DNA of 64,000 bases from Mucilaginibacter_A sp050954285 (GTDB lineage Bacteria; Bacteroidota; Bacteroidia; Sphingobacteriales; Sphingobacteriaceae): positions 25,417 through 89,416 of the forward strand of contig JBPBPL010000021.1 of the NCBI GenBank assembly GCA_050954285.1, read 5' to 3'. A program made the translations under genes and the position numbers. Position 1 is the first letter of the stretch, and every line of letters begins with the position of its first letter. Shown piece by piece: positions 1 through 8,740 of the stretch. The notes beneath the pieces were generated by a model that searched no databases, was not told the DNA's origin, and saw only the letters and a program-made list of their open reading frames with translations.

Positions 1-2743
1 AAGCCTGTTCAGACATATCTACCAAATGCACATAACCCAAACGGCCATTGCTGATTTTTTTGACGTAATCGCGCTGCTGCTGCACCCAGGCGCGGTACAG
101 CAAGCCTTTTTCTGTGGCCTGATTAGTTGGCCGAACCGTAATTTTTTGCGAATTTGCACCGGAAGCTGACGTGATTGTTAAAGCAACACGACGGTTAACT
201 TTGTTTTCCAGCAACTGGTTCAAATCATCATTTGGCTGGATCGGCTGATCATCAACAGCTGTTAAATAATCGCCCACATGAATGTTTCCAGCCAGATCAG
301 TAGCACTTAAAGGAATAATTTCGGTGATTTTGAAGCGGCCATGATCTTCATAAACCGCTCTGTCAAAATACAAACCCAATCTTCCGGTTGCTGCCTGAGC
401 CGGATTCGGCGGACCGGAAACGCCGGAATGCGAAGAGTTGAGTTCGCCAACCATCAAACTTAAAATCCGGCGCAATTCTTCCGGCGTGCTGCTGCCAGCG
501 GCCAGCGGCGCATATTCGCGGCGCACCTCGTTCCAGTTTGCACCATGAAAATGGTCATCGTAATAACCTTTGTTTTGGGCTTCCCAGGCTTCCTGAAAAA
601 TTTCGTTTTTTTCTTTGTTGAAATCGATGTCCATTTCGGCAGTAACTGCAATCGGCCGGACTATTTTAGAATCCACCGAAACGGCCAGGATCCGGCCTTG
701 TTCCATATAATAAACTTCGTGTCCATCCGCAGAAAACTGTGCATCGTTTTTATTGCCCGGCGTAGAAGTCAGCTGTTTTAAAACAGCTCTTTCTGAGGAA
801 AGATCATCCAGCGGATACGTATATAAATTGGTTTGACCAGCCACGGAAGCCGTGATTAACAGTTGTTTCCCATCTTTGCTCATTTCCTGATCGCTCACAT
901 TCACACCAACAGGCAATAAATTTAACCGCTGACGGATGCCTTCTGTCACAATTTTTATTTCAGGAGTCTCCATTTTAGGCGATGCTGTTTTTATCCCTGT
1001 TTTTTTAGTGGTATCCGGCAGCGATAGTATTTTTTCAGTTGTGGGGCGAGGTGCGGTTGGATTAACCGGACTTGCAGGCGATGTATTCTGCTCCACAAAC
1101 AGCTGCTGAAATTGATCTTCACGGAATTTTGGCCGCTGCGGCACCAAATCAATCCGGGCAATGCTGGCATTTTCTGTCCGCTGATTGGTATTGAATAAAA
1201 TGTATTTTCCATCTGCACTCCAGTTTACGTTTCCGCCAAAAGTATTCGCCAGAAAACTAACCGGCTTGGCTTCTCCGCCCAAAACTGAAACCACGTTGAT
1301 ATTGCGAAAAGCCTTCGTGCCATAAGCCGCATAAGCCAGCCATTTACCATCCGGCGACCAGCAAACGCTGCCCTGAGCCGAAAAAGGCGGACGATCCAGA
1401 TAACCTTTTGCAACCGTTTTTTCCTGACGGGAAGCCAGATCCAACACCATCAATTCTTTACCGTTACGGATGAAAGCCACCAGCTTTCCGTTTGGAGATA
1501 ATATTGGGCCGCCATCATCTTCGCTGCTTTTAGTCAGCTGTACTTCTTTTGCCGTGATAAAATTATACTGATACAAATGCCCGGCATCTTCCCTGTCGGA
1601 AACGTAAATGAGCGAATTGCTGTTCGGCAGCCAGGCCAGTTGCGATTCATTGCCGCTGGTTTTAGTCACGCGCAAAGCATCGCCGCCTTCTTTGGCCGAA
1701 GCTACAAACACATCACCATGAGCCGTAAAAGCAATTTTTTTTCCATCCGGAGATAAAACCATATTACGAAATTGTGCCGTAAGCCGCTGATGATCAATGC
1801 CCGGGCTGGCAGGCGCACCACGCCGAACAATGTTTACTTCGGAAGCTTTGCCCGAAGCCATATCGTATTTCCAGATCTTAAAATCTCGCTCAAAAACCAT
1901 CATTTTGCCATTATTGGAAAGCGTTGGCCAAAGCACACGGCCGTTGTTAAAATGCGTGAGTTGCTTCGGATTGCCGGATACTGTTTTTACCCATAAATTT
2001 TGCGCGCCGCTGCGGTCGGAAACATAGTAAATCGATTGGCCGTCTTTGCTCCACATCGGCCATAATTCTTTCGCACCGCCAGCCGTAATTTTCTGGTAAG
2101 ATGGCGTACCGTTGTCTTTCATCAACCATATTTCGGATTGATCTAAATGACTGCTGCCATTGCGCCACCACTGCGCAGAAGCCACGCCGCGGGCATTTAA
2201 AGCAATCGTTTTGCCATCTGGAGAAGGCATCGCAAAAAACTCGTTCATGTAGCGGTTCTGGCTAACTGGCATGGGCGTTCCGCCTGCTGTTTTTACACGG
2301 TAAACATCGCTCATACCAGAAATATCACGGCTGGTGGAAGCATAATAAATGTACTTTCCATCTGGGGACCAGGCACTCAGGCTTTCGTTGCCGTCATCAA
2401 AAGTTAACCGTTTTAATTCGTTGGTTTTGAGGTTGAAAATATAAATATCACCATTGCCGGTTCGGGTAGAATTGAAGGCGAGGTACTTGCCATCCGGCGA
2501 ATAAACCGGCCGTGAATCATAAGCCGGATCAGAAATTAAAATATGTGCTTCGCCGCCGGCAGCGGGAACCGTCCAAATATCACCACCGGAAGTAAAAGCA
2601 ATCTCGGAACCATCCGGAGAAATGGCCGGATCAGAATAATAAGAAATCCCGGCAACTGATTTATCCGCAACAGCTTGTGCAAAAGCTGCAGGAGCAACTG
2701 CTAAAAGAAAAGCCAAACAAGCCACTTGTAGTTTTTTAGGCAT
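1..2743 (-). CDS. Tricorn-like protease, N-terminal part (gene runs off the left edge)
   Basis: Minus-strand reading frame open from the ATG at 2743 to the window edge, about 914 codons visible. It opens with a signal peptide (MPKKLQ then a hydrophobic stretch ending AFAQ). Many TolB/WD40-like propeller blades follow, with repeated SPDGK-type turns. Near the visible end there is a helical region (residues about 690-760, YYDDHFHGANW) and a PDZ-like segment (GDYLTAVDDQPI). This order is that of tricorn/S41 peptidases of Bacteroidota. The catalytic S41 domain would lie beyond base 1 and cannot be checked. An in-frame ATG at 2764 adds seven residues, but 2743 puts the signal peptide at the N-terminus. 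The start codon lies inside a copy of the interspersed word (2741-2754). Presumed role: periplasmic protein or peptide degradation. Confidence 0.8.
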   Translation of the reverse strand, partial: MPKKLQVACLAFLLAVAPAAFAQAVADKSVAGISYYSDPAISPDGSEIAFTSGGDIWTVPAAGGEAHILISDPAYDSRPVYSPDGKYLAFNSTRTGNGDIYIFNLKTNELKRLTFDDGNESLSAWSPDGKYIYYASTSRDISGMSDVYRVKTAGGTPMPVSQNRYMNEFFAMPSPDGKTIALNARGVASAQWWRNGSSHLDQSEIWLMKDNGTPSYQKITAGGAKELWPMWSKDGQSIYYVSDRSGAQNLWVKTVSGNPKQLTHFNNGRVLWPTLSNNGKMMVFERDFKIWKYDMASGKASEVNIVRRGAPASPGIDHQRLTAQFRNMVLSPDGKKIAFTAHGDVFVASAKEGGDALRVTKTSGNESQLAWLPNSNSLIYVSDREDAGHLYQYNFITAKEVQLTKSSEDDGGPILSPNGKLVAFIRNGKELMVLDLASRQEKTVAKGYLDRPPFSAQGSVCWSPDGKWLAYAAYGTKAFRNINVVSVLGGEAKPVSFLANTFGGNVNWSADGKYILFNTNQRTENASIARIDLVPQRPKFREDQFQQLFVEQNTSPASPVNPTAPRPTTEKILSLPDTTKKTGIKTASPKMETPEIKIVTEGIRQRLNLLPVGVNVSDQEMSKDGKQLLITASVAGQTNLYTYPLDDLSSERAVLKQLTSTPGNKNDAQFSADGHEVYYMEQGRILAVSVDSKIVRPIAVTAEMDIDFNKEKNEIFQEAWEAQNKGYYDDHFHGANWNEVRREYAPLAAGSSTPEELRRILSLMVGELNSSHSGVSGPPNPAQAATGRLGLYFDRAVYEDHGRFKITEIIPLSATDLAGNIHVGDYLTAVDDQPIQPNDDLNQLLENKVNRRVALTITSASGANSQKITVRPTNQATEKGLLYRAWVQQQRDYVKKISNGRLGYVHLVDMSEQA

Positions 2744-2935
2744 AAAAGAAGTATATAAATCCATTTCAGTTTAAAAACTTTTAAGATAGGTTTTTAAAGG
2801 AAATGCTGTTTGTAAAAATATTATGTTTTTATAACTGAAGATCAATGCAATTAAGCATATCAGCTATTCATCATCTGCTGAAATTAAACCATAACCACTT
2901 TTTTGTGTTGAAGCTATAGTAAGGCAAGATTAAAA

Positions 2936-3082
2936 ATGAAAAAGACGAATTTAAAAATGTTTATGTTTGCCTTGATTGCAAGCCTGGCGTTGTCTGGTTG
3001 CGCAGTACACAATCACAGACCATCTCGGCATGACCGCGATCATCACGATCAGGATGACCACCACAAAGACGATCATTATTAA
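2936..3082 (+). CDS. Small His/Asp-rich lipoprotein (48 aa)
   Basis: ATG at 2936 to TAA at 3080-3082. A 20-residue lipoprotein signal ends in the lipobox LSGC, so the mature protein begins at Cys22. The mature part is about 27 residues made mostly of His, Asp and Arg (HDRDHHDQDDHH). Family unknown to me. The composition suggests divalent-metal binding at the outer membrane or periplasm, but this is inference from composition only. A second His-rich exported protein starts 47 bp downstream in the same direction, so the pair is probably co-transcribed up to the terminator at 3277-3313. Confidence 0.7.
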   Translation: MKKTNLKMFMFALIASLALSGCAVHNHRPSRHDRDHHDQDDHHKDDHY

Positions 3083-3129
3083 AACTCTTATTAATCAATT
3101 TCGTTAAAAACAAATAAATCAAAATCAAT

Positions 3130-3264
3130 ATGAAATTTTTAAAAGTAACCGTTATCGCTCTGATTGCCGTTATGGCTTTTGGCAATGCTGATGCACAAAT
3201 GAGAAGAGGCCCGCATCATCGCCATCACCACCGTCATCATCCGCCAATGCACCACCGCCACTAA
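3130..3264 (+). CDS. Small exported His-rich protein (44 aa)
   Basis: ATG at 3130 to TAA at 3262-3264. Residues 1-23 are a typical signal peptide ending NADAQ. The mature 21 residues are almost only His, Arg, Pro and Met (HHRHHHRHH, then PPMHHRH). It resembles the upstream lipoprotein in design, a signal plus a short His tail, but lacks the lipobox cysteine. No family recognised. Periplasmic or secreted metal (Cu/Ni/Zn) binding is a guess from composition. A strong intrinsic terminator follows immediately. Confidence 0.65.
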   Translation: MKFLKVTVIALIAVMAFGNADAQMRRGPHHRHHHRHHPPMHHRH

Positions 3265-3276
3265 GCGTTGTATCTG

Positions 3277-3313
3277 CAAAAAAAGCCATCAGTTTTTACT
3301 GATGGCTTTTTTT
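3277..3313 (+). terminator. Intrinsic terminator after the His-rich pair
   Basis: Inverted repeat AAAAAGCCATCAG / CTGATGGCTTTTT with a six-base loop, followed by a T run. It is close to symmetric, so it could also stop the minus-strand gene at 3340-4197. An interspersed-word copy starts 5 bp after it. Confidence 0.85.
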
Positions 3314-3317
3314 ATAC

Positions 3318-3331
3318 GATAAAAGAAGCAT
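3318..3331 (+). repeat. Interspersed word, copy GATAAAAGAAGCAT
   Basis: Exact intergenic copy lying directly behind the terminator T run and before the stop of the glycosyltransferase gene. Confidence 0.85.
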
Positions 3332-3339
3332 AGATAAAT

Positions 3340-4197
3340 TTAAACCAGCCGCTTCATTTTCCGGATCAGCTTTTCTACGGCAAAATCCATCTTTTTTAAA
3401 TAAGAAGAATGCACTTTTAAGCTGATAACTGCACAAGCATCGCCCACAGCAGGCGGCAGCAAACGCAATTGTTTAATATGCGTACGGAAATAATAAACCA
3501 AGTGAATGCCAACGGTATCAGCATCGGTTTTTAAAGCAAAATCAGCCATAACTACTTGCTTACAATCAAAATAACTGATACTCCTACTTTTGGCTGCTAA
3601 AAAACTCCAGATAGTTTGTTCCAGCCACGGAATACCTTTTGCAACGCCTTTATTAATTACGCTGTCGTTAAGCAACTGTTCCACAAAATCCAGTTTAAAC
3701 AGGTTTTTGGGGAAATAAAAAATGCCGGTGTTAACGGTTGGGAAAATAGGAATATTAATTTTAAGCAGATCCAGCGGCGTTAAAGAATAAGCGTTTTGTG
3801 TATCAACCATAAAAACCGGCATCTCCTCCATTTTGGGCAAAACAAATTTTTTCAGAAAATAAATATCGCTGTCAATGTAAAACACATCCCGCTCATCAAA
3901 CAGCATCACATCAAATATTTTCTGTGCATAATTGGTGCTGTTCCGGTAATGCCGGCAAGCAGGATAATTGGCCAGCATCGGTTCTAACTTAGCATCACGT
4001 GCTATTTTACGGATGACTACGCTATTTTTCAGACTAAATAAAAGCTTTGCCTCATCCTCATCGGTAATGCTGCCATCTTCAAAAATTTCCAGTAAAATTT
4101 CATCGCAAGAGTGTTGCAGAAAACTTTGCAGGCATTCTATCGAAAATTCCAGGTTTTGGTGCCCAAGCAGCGTTTTACAATGTATCTGTTTTACCAT
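3340..4197 (-). CDS. Glycosyltransferase-like protein (GT-A fold, GT8-like)
   Basis: 285 aa, start ATG at 4197. The middle of the protein has FYIDSDIYFL (residues about 106-115), a DxD-type metal/nucleotide-sugar motif preceded by a hydrophobic strand, as in GT-A enzymes. It is followed by NTGIFYFPK, the pattern seen in GT8-like enzymes that read the sugar acceptor. No signal peptide or membrane segment, so probably cytoplasmic. Donor and acceptor cannot be told. It stands alone between the His-rich genes and the DUF4175 cluster. The call as a glycosyltransferase rests mainly on the DSD motif and its surroundings. Confidence 0.6.
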   Translation of the reverse strand: MVKQIHCKTLLGHQNLEFSIECLQSFLQHSCDEILLEIFEDGSITDEDEAKLLFSLKNSVVIRKIARDAKLEPMLANYPACRHYRNSTNYAQKIFDVMLFDERDVFYIDSDIYFLKKFVLPKMEEMPVFMVDTQNAYSLTPLDLLKINIPIFPTVNTGIFYFPKNLFKLDFVEQLLNDSVINKGVAKGIPWLEQTIWSFLAAKSRSISYFDCKQVVMADFALKTDADTVGIHLVYYFRTHIKQLRLLPPAVGDACAVISLKVHSSYLKKMDFAVEKLIRKMKRLV

Positions 4198-4421
4198 AAA
4201 CGGATTAAAATTGGATAAGATTTACGCAGCCAGTTCCTTCAGATGTAGTATTGACTCCGCCAAATGTTAGATAAAAGGTAATCGAAATTAATGATTAATT
4301 GCTGATAATCAGCAATTTCTACTGTTATATTTTGGTTTGAGCTTGAAGTTTTTGAACGGCTTACTCTCAAATACGATATTGTTTTCACTAAAGTTTCAAT
4401 CAGTTAACGCAAATTTTAGGT

Positions 4422-4435
4422 GATAAAAGAAGCAG
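4422..4435 (+). repeat. Interspersed word, copy GATAAAAGAAGCAG
   Basis: Intergenic copy with the long 5' flank AAATTTTAGGT. The same 24-base string recurs at about 40436-40459. The remainder of 4198-4493 holds only the promoter-like site near 4477. Confidence 0.85.
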
Positions 4436-4476
4436 GCTAATCGCTCAGAACACTTTTACGTACAGCTTATTATTTT

Positions 4477-4484
4477 TATTTTTG
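4477..4484 (+). promoter_or_regulatory. Bacteroidota -7 element (TATTTTTG) upstream of the DUF4175 gene
   Basis: Matches TAnnTTTG. It lies only 9 bp before the annotated ATG at 4494, so the mRNA would be nearly leaderless or the true start is the second Met codon. No clear -33 TTTG. Confidence 0.4.
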
Positions 4485-4493
4485 AGTTGAAAT

Positions 4494-7400
4494 ATGATGC
4501 AATCTGGTAGCAATTACGATTTACTGCTAACCAAAATGGATGAATTCATCCGGAAGTATTACTTAAATAAGTTGCTCCGCGGGTTCATTTTTTTGGGAGC
4601 CGCACTTTTTTTCAGTTATCTAATCATCACTTTTTCAGAGTATTACGGGCATTTCAACACGTTTTTCCGTTCAGTTATTTTCTACGGATTTATCCTTTTA
4701 AACCTTTCGCTTTTTGCCTGGCTGGTTGCGCCGTCTTTGCTGGCTTATTTTCGTTTGGGGCGATTGATTTCGCATGATCAGGCGGCAGAAATCATCGGCA
4801 TGTATTTTCAGAATGTACAGGATAAATTGCTGAATACGTTGCAGTTAAAAAAAATTGCCGATCAGAATCCTGAACATAAAATTTTGATTGAAGCCAGCAT
4901 CAACCAAAAAATTGCCGAACTAAAACCGGTTACTTTTTCGGCAGCTATCAAAATCAATGAAAATAAAAAGTTTTTAAAATGGGTTCTGATTCCGCTGGTG
5001 CTAATCATCACCGTTGCTTTTGTCGCACCTTCCATTATTCATGATGGCACGGAACGCATCATCAAGCACAACCAGTACTTTGCGCCCAAAGCTCCTTTTA
5101 GCTGGCATATTTTGAACAAATCGCTTTCAGTGGTTCAGGGTGAAGATTTTAAACTGAATTTAAAGTTAAGCGGCAACGAATTTCCGGAAAGCGTTTACCT
5201 CGAATCCGGCAAAAACAGCTTTAAATTAGACAAAGAAAACCTAAGCTCTTTTTACCATACTTTTTCTAACATCCAGCAAAATATCCATTTTCATTTAGTT
5301 GGAAATGATTTTTCTTCGGAGGAATTTGAGCTTAAAGTCAACCCAAAACCTTCGTTGCTGCATTTGGACGTGAAACTGGTTTATCCGGCTTACCTGCATA
5401 AATCCGCAGAAAATATCAGCAATGCAGGGGATTTGACTTTGCCGGAAGGAACCGTTGCCGCGTGGGAATTACACACCGAAAATACCAGTGAGGTTTTGTT
5501 TTCGCTCAACCAGAAAAAAACGTTGCTAACGGCTGATAATGACATTTTTAAATATCAGGAAAAGTTGTTGAAATCCGGTTCTTATGCTGTAAAACCCATC
5601 AACAATTTTGTTTCTTCTGCGGATTCTGCTGCTTATCGGATTTCGGTGATTCCAGATTTACCGCCGGTGATTTCTGCGGAGCAAAAAGCGGATTCCATAA
5701 GTTCCAAAGCATTTTATTTCAACGGAAAAATCCAGGATGATTATGGGTTTTCATCGTTAACTTTTCATTATTCGGTTCGGAATCCTTCTTTTCCGCAGAA
5801 AAATAAAACTTACAGCTTGCCAGTTAAAGCTGATTTACGGCAAACATCAGCAACGTTCTTCTATTTTTGGTCGATAAAAGAAGCATCGCTCAATCCCGGC
5901 GATGAAGTGCTTTATTATTTTGATGTGGCCGATAATGATGGCGTGAATGGCGCGAAACACAGCAGAACGCCGGAACAAACTTTGCACATCCCAACGGAAA
6001 CCGAGCAGAACAAACAGTTGGATGCGGGCTCGCAATCTGTTAAAAACAAAATGCAATCGGCCATCAAACTTTCGGCACAGGTAGAACGCGATGCACAGAA
6101 GCTGAACCGTTTATTGCTGGACAAAAAAACCCTTTCTTTTGATGAGAAAAAACAGGTGGAAGATTTGCTGCAGAAACGCCATGAACTGGAAGATTTAGTG
6201 AAAGATATGCAGCAGGAAAACGAAAAAAACCTGTTTAACCGTCAGGAAACGAAGCAGCAGAACCAGGAAGTTTTAGAAAAACAGAAACAGATTAATAATT
6301 TGTTTAAAAACGTTTTGGATGAAAAAACCAAAGAACTGTTGAAAAATCTGGAGCAAATGTTGCAGCAAAACCAGAAAGATGAGGCGCGGGAAGATGTTTC
6401 TAAAATGCAGCTGGACAATAAATCATTGCAAAAAGAACTGGACCGGATGCTGGAATTGTACAAGCAATTGGAGTTTGACCAGAAATTGAACCAGAACATC
6501 AACCAATTAGATAAACTGGCCGAAAAACAGCAAGCTTTGGCAGAAAAGAGTGCACAAAAGAAGCAAGACGATAATCAGCTTAAACAAGAACAGGACGCAA
6601 TTAAAAAAGAATTTCAGGACGTAAAAAAATCATTAAAAGAGCTGGAGCAAAAGAATGAGCAGCTGGAAAAAAAGAATGATTTTGAAACGCCGAAAGAGGA
6701 ACAGAAAAATGCTGACGTGGAAATGGAAAAAAGCTCGGAAGAGCTGAGCAAAAATGAGCAGCAAAAAGCAGCAAAATCGCAAAAACAAGCGGCTGATGCG
6801 ATGCAGAAAATGAGCAGCAAAATGAAACAGTCGCAACAGCAAGGTGAAGAAAAAGAAACGGAACTGAACGCGCAGCAGCTTCGGGCGATTTTGAAAAGCT
6901 TGGTCACCAGTTCTTTTAACCAGGAAAAAGTGATGCAGACTTTTAAACAGTTAAGTGCATCAGATCCAGATTATGTGAACCAGACCCAGCAACAGCAAAC
7001 CATAAAAGACAACCTAAAAACAGTAGAAGATAGTTTGTTTGCTTTGAGCAAGCGCGTGCCACAGATTGAATCTACCGTGAATAAAGAGATTACATCAATC
7101 AACAATAATATCGATCAGGCAATTGCAAATTTAGGAGACAGGCGAACAGCAGAAGCTACACGCGGACAGCAATTTGCGATGACATCCATGAACAATCTGG
7201 CTTTGATGCTGAACGAGGTGTTGGATCAATTGCAAAACATGATGAAGAACGCTAAACCAGGAAGCGGCAAAAAAAAGCAACCGTCTATGCAGCAATTGAG
7301 CCAAATGCAGCAGGAATTGAACAAAAACATGCAGAAAGCACGCCAGCAAATGCTGCAGCAGGGACAACAAGGCGAAGGAAAACCAACACAATCAGGCCAG

Positions 7401-7841
7401 CCACAATCTGGTATGAGTGAGCAAATGGCAAAAATGGCACGCCAGCAGGAAATGATCCGCAGGGCGCTACAAAACATTAACCAGCAAGAAAACAAAGATG
7501 GTAAAAGTGGGTTAGGTAACCTTAACGAGATTACTAAACAAATGGAACAAACGGAAACCGATCTCGTAAATAAGAAAATTGAAACGGAAACGTTAATCAG
7601 GCAACAGAAAATACAAACGAGGTTGTTAGAAGCTGAGAAAGCTGCTCAGGAAAGGGATCAGGACCAAAAGCGGGAAAGCCAAGCTGGCAAAACCATCGCT
7701 CCCGGTTATCAGAAGGCATTGCAAAGCTACCAGCAATTAAAAAATAAGCAAACAGAACAGCTTATTACCATACCGCCGGATGTAAACATGTTTTATAAAT
7801 CAAAAATAAAGACTTACTTTAACGAAATTAATCGCAAATAA
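4494..7841 (+). CDS. DUF4175 family protein, large membrane-anchored coiled coil
   Basis: 1115 aa. Residues 25-80 and about 160-183 contain three hydrophobic membrane segments. Residues about 200-500 form a beta-rich periplasmic-looking part. Residues about 510-1080 are almost continuous charged helix, very rich in Gln, Lys and Glu, with heptad patterns. This layout matches the DUF4175 proteins found in Bacteroidota, whose biochemical role I do not know. The stop TAA is followed by the next ATG after 2 bp, so it is translationally linked to the anti-sigma-type ATPase and ybeY. An interspersed-word copy (5873-5886) encodes SIKEAS. Low-complexity KQ-rich sequence makes any homology search noisy. 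Confidence 0.75.
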   Translation: MMQSGSNYDLLLTKMDEFIRKYYLNKLLRGFIFLGAALFFSYLIITFSEYYGHFNTFFRSVIFYGFILLNLSLFAWLVAPSLLAYFRLGRLISHDQAAEIIGMYFQNVQDKLLNTLQLKKIADQNPEHKILIEASINQKIAELKPVTFSAAIKINENKKFLKWVLIPLVLIITVAFVAPSIIHDGTERIIKHNQYFAPKAPFSWHILNKSLSVVQGEDFKLNLKLSGNEFPESVYLESGKNSFKLDKENLSSFYHTFSNIQQNIHFHLVGNDFSSEEFELKVNPKPSLLHLDVKLVYPAYLHKSAENISNAGDLTLPEGTVAAWELHTENTSEVLFSLNQKKTLLTADNDIFKYQEKLLKSGSYAVKPINNFVSSADSAAYRISVIPDLPPVISAEQKADSISSKAFYFNGKIQDDYGFSSLTFHYSVRNPSFPQKNKTYSLPVKADLRQTSATFFYFWSIKEASLNPGDEVLYYFDVADNDGVNGAKHSRTPEQTLHIPTETEQNKQLDAGSQSVKNKMQSAIKLSAQVERDAQKLNRLLLDKKTLSFDEKKQVEDLLQKRHELEDLVKDMQQENEKNLFNRQETKQQNQEVLEKQKQINNLFKNVLDEKTKELLKNLEQMLQQNQKDEAREDVSKMQLDNKSLQKELDRMLELYKQLEFDQKLNQNINQLDKLAEKQQALAEKSAQKKQDDNQLKQEQDAIKKEFQDVKKSLKELEQKNEQLEKKNDFETPKEEQKNADVEMEKSSEELSKNEQQKAAKSQKQAADAMQKMSSKMKQSQQQGEEKETELNAQQLRAILKSLVTSSFNQEKVMQTFKQLSASDPDYVNQTQQQQTIKDNLKTVEDSLFALSKRVPQIESTVNKEITSINNNIDQAIANLGDRRTAEATRGQQFAMTSMNNLALMLNEVLDQLQNMMKNAKPGSGKKKQPSMQQLSQMQQELNKNMQKARQQMLQQGQQGEGKPTQSGQPQSGMSEQMAKMARQQEMIRRALQNINQQENKDGKSGLGNLNEITKQMEQTETDLVNKKIETETLIRQQKIQTRLLEAEKAAQERDQDQKRESQAGKTIAPGYQKALQSYQQLKNKQTEQLITIPPDVNMFYKSKIKTYFNEINRK

Positions 7842-7843
7842 TA

Positions 7844-8272
7844 ATGGTGCAGCCAGTAAAAGTATCAGACGGCGAATTATATACGCTTCAGCTTCCCTCA
7901 ACAATGGAGAGTATCGCTCGCCTAGAAAACTTGGTTGAAGAAATTTCAGAACGTTATCATGTGAGTGAAGATACTTTTGCCAATATGATGACTTGTTTGA
8001 ATGAAGCATTAATCAACGCAATCGTTCACGGAAACCAATCAGACACCAGTAAAACTGTGTTTGTAAACGCAGAAATTAAAGATCAGAAAAGAATTATCTG
8101 GACGGTAGCAGATGAAGGCCCTGGCTTTGATTACAATGATATTCCTGACCCAACGGCGCCGGAAAATCTGGAAAAACTGACTGGCCGTGGTGTTTTTATT
8201 ATTAAACATCTGGCAGACCAGTTTATATTCAACGTTAGAGGAAACGAAGTAGAATTGCATTTTAAAATCTGA
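7844..8272 (+). CDS. Anti-sigma-factor-type ATP-binding protein (RsbW-like HATPase)
   Basis: 142 aa. It has the GHKL/HATPase_c boxes in order: N box NEALINAIVHGN (about 50-61), G1 box DEGPGFD (about 92-98), G2 region GRGVFIIKHLADQ (about 115-127). Small stand-alone proteins of this kind are serine kinases or anti-sigma regulators of the RsbW/SpoIIAB class. No sigma factor or anti-anti-sigma partner is adjacent, so its target is unknown. Spacing is 2 bp after the DUF4175 gene and 3 bp before ybeY, an operon of three. Confidence 0.8.
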   Translation: MVQPVKVSDGELYTLQLPSTMESIARLENLVEEISERYHVSEDTFANMMTCLNEALINAIVHGNQSDTSKTVFVNAEIKDQKRIIWTVADEGPGFDYNDIPDPTAPENLEKLTGRGVFIIKHLADQFIFNVRGNEVELHFKI

Positions 8273-8275
8273 TGA

Positions 8276-8713
8276 ATGCCTGCTAAGATTAATTTTTTTA
8301 CAGAAGAAATTGATTTCAAACTAAAAAATAAAAAGCAACTACGTAACTGGATCGAAGCAACTATTGTTGCTGAAAATTATGTGCTAAAAGAAGTAAATTA
8401 TATTTTTTGTTCTGATGCTTATTTGCTAAAAATCAATCAGGATTATTTACAACATGATACTTACACAGATATTATCACTTTTGATAATTCTGAAAGAGAA
8501 AATGAAGTGGTAAGCGATATTTTTATATCAATAGAAAGAGTATCCGAAAATGCTTTAACTTTCCAAATCGATAAGGTACAGGAACTCAACCGTGTAATGA
8601 TCCACGGAGCGTTGCACTTATGCGGCTATAAAGACAAATCTGTGAAAGATAAAAAGCTGATGACACAGAAGGAAAATTTTTACTTATCCCGGTTATCTGG
8701 ATTAGCAAAATAA
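8276..8713 (+). CDS. ybeY: Endoribonuclease YbeY (rRNA maturation)
   Basis: 145 aa. Residues about 105-115 carry HGALHLCGYKD, the zinc-site motif of UPF0054/YbeY, where the usual third ligand His is replaced by Asp. YbeY takes part in 16S rRNA 3'-end maturation and ribosome quality control. Length is typical. The start ATG at 8276 lies 3 bp after the stop of the preceding gene; another ATG overlapping that stop is out of frame. A word copy of the TAAAAGAAGTA form is inside the gene at 8382-8395. Confidence 0.9.
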   Translation: MPAKINFFTEEIDFKLKNKKQLRNWIEATIVAENYVLKEVNYIFCSDAYLLKINQDYLQHDTYTDIITFDNSERENEVVSDIFISIERVSENALTFQIDKVQELNRVMIHGALHLCGYKDKSVKDKKLMTQKENFYLSRLSGLAK

Positions 8714-8715
8714 GC

Positions 8716-8723
8716 TATCTTTA
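8716..8723 (+). promoter_or_regulatory. Promoter -7 element (TATCTTTA) for the glutathione peroxidase gene
   Basis: Near match to TAnnTTTG, 17 bp upstream of the ATG at 8741 and just after the ybeY stop. No convincing -33 element. Confidence 0.4.
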
Positions 8724-8740
8724 CCTAAACAAAAGAAAAA

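Noticed and set aside
6242..6907. Several antisense ORFs rich in Ser, Phe and Cys opposite the DUF4175 gene
   Set aside because: They are reverse translations of Gln/Lys/Glu-rich coiled-coil codons; no start context, no homology-like motifs.
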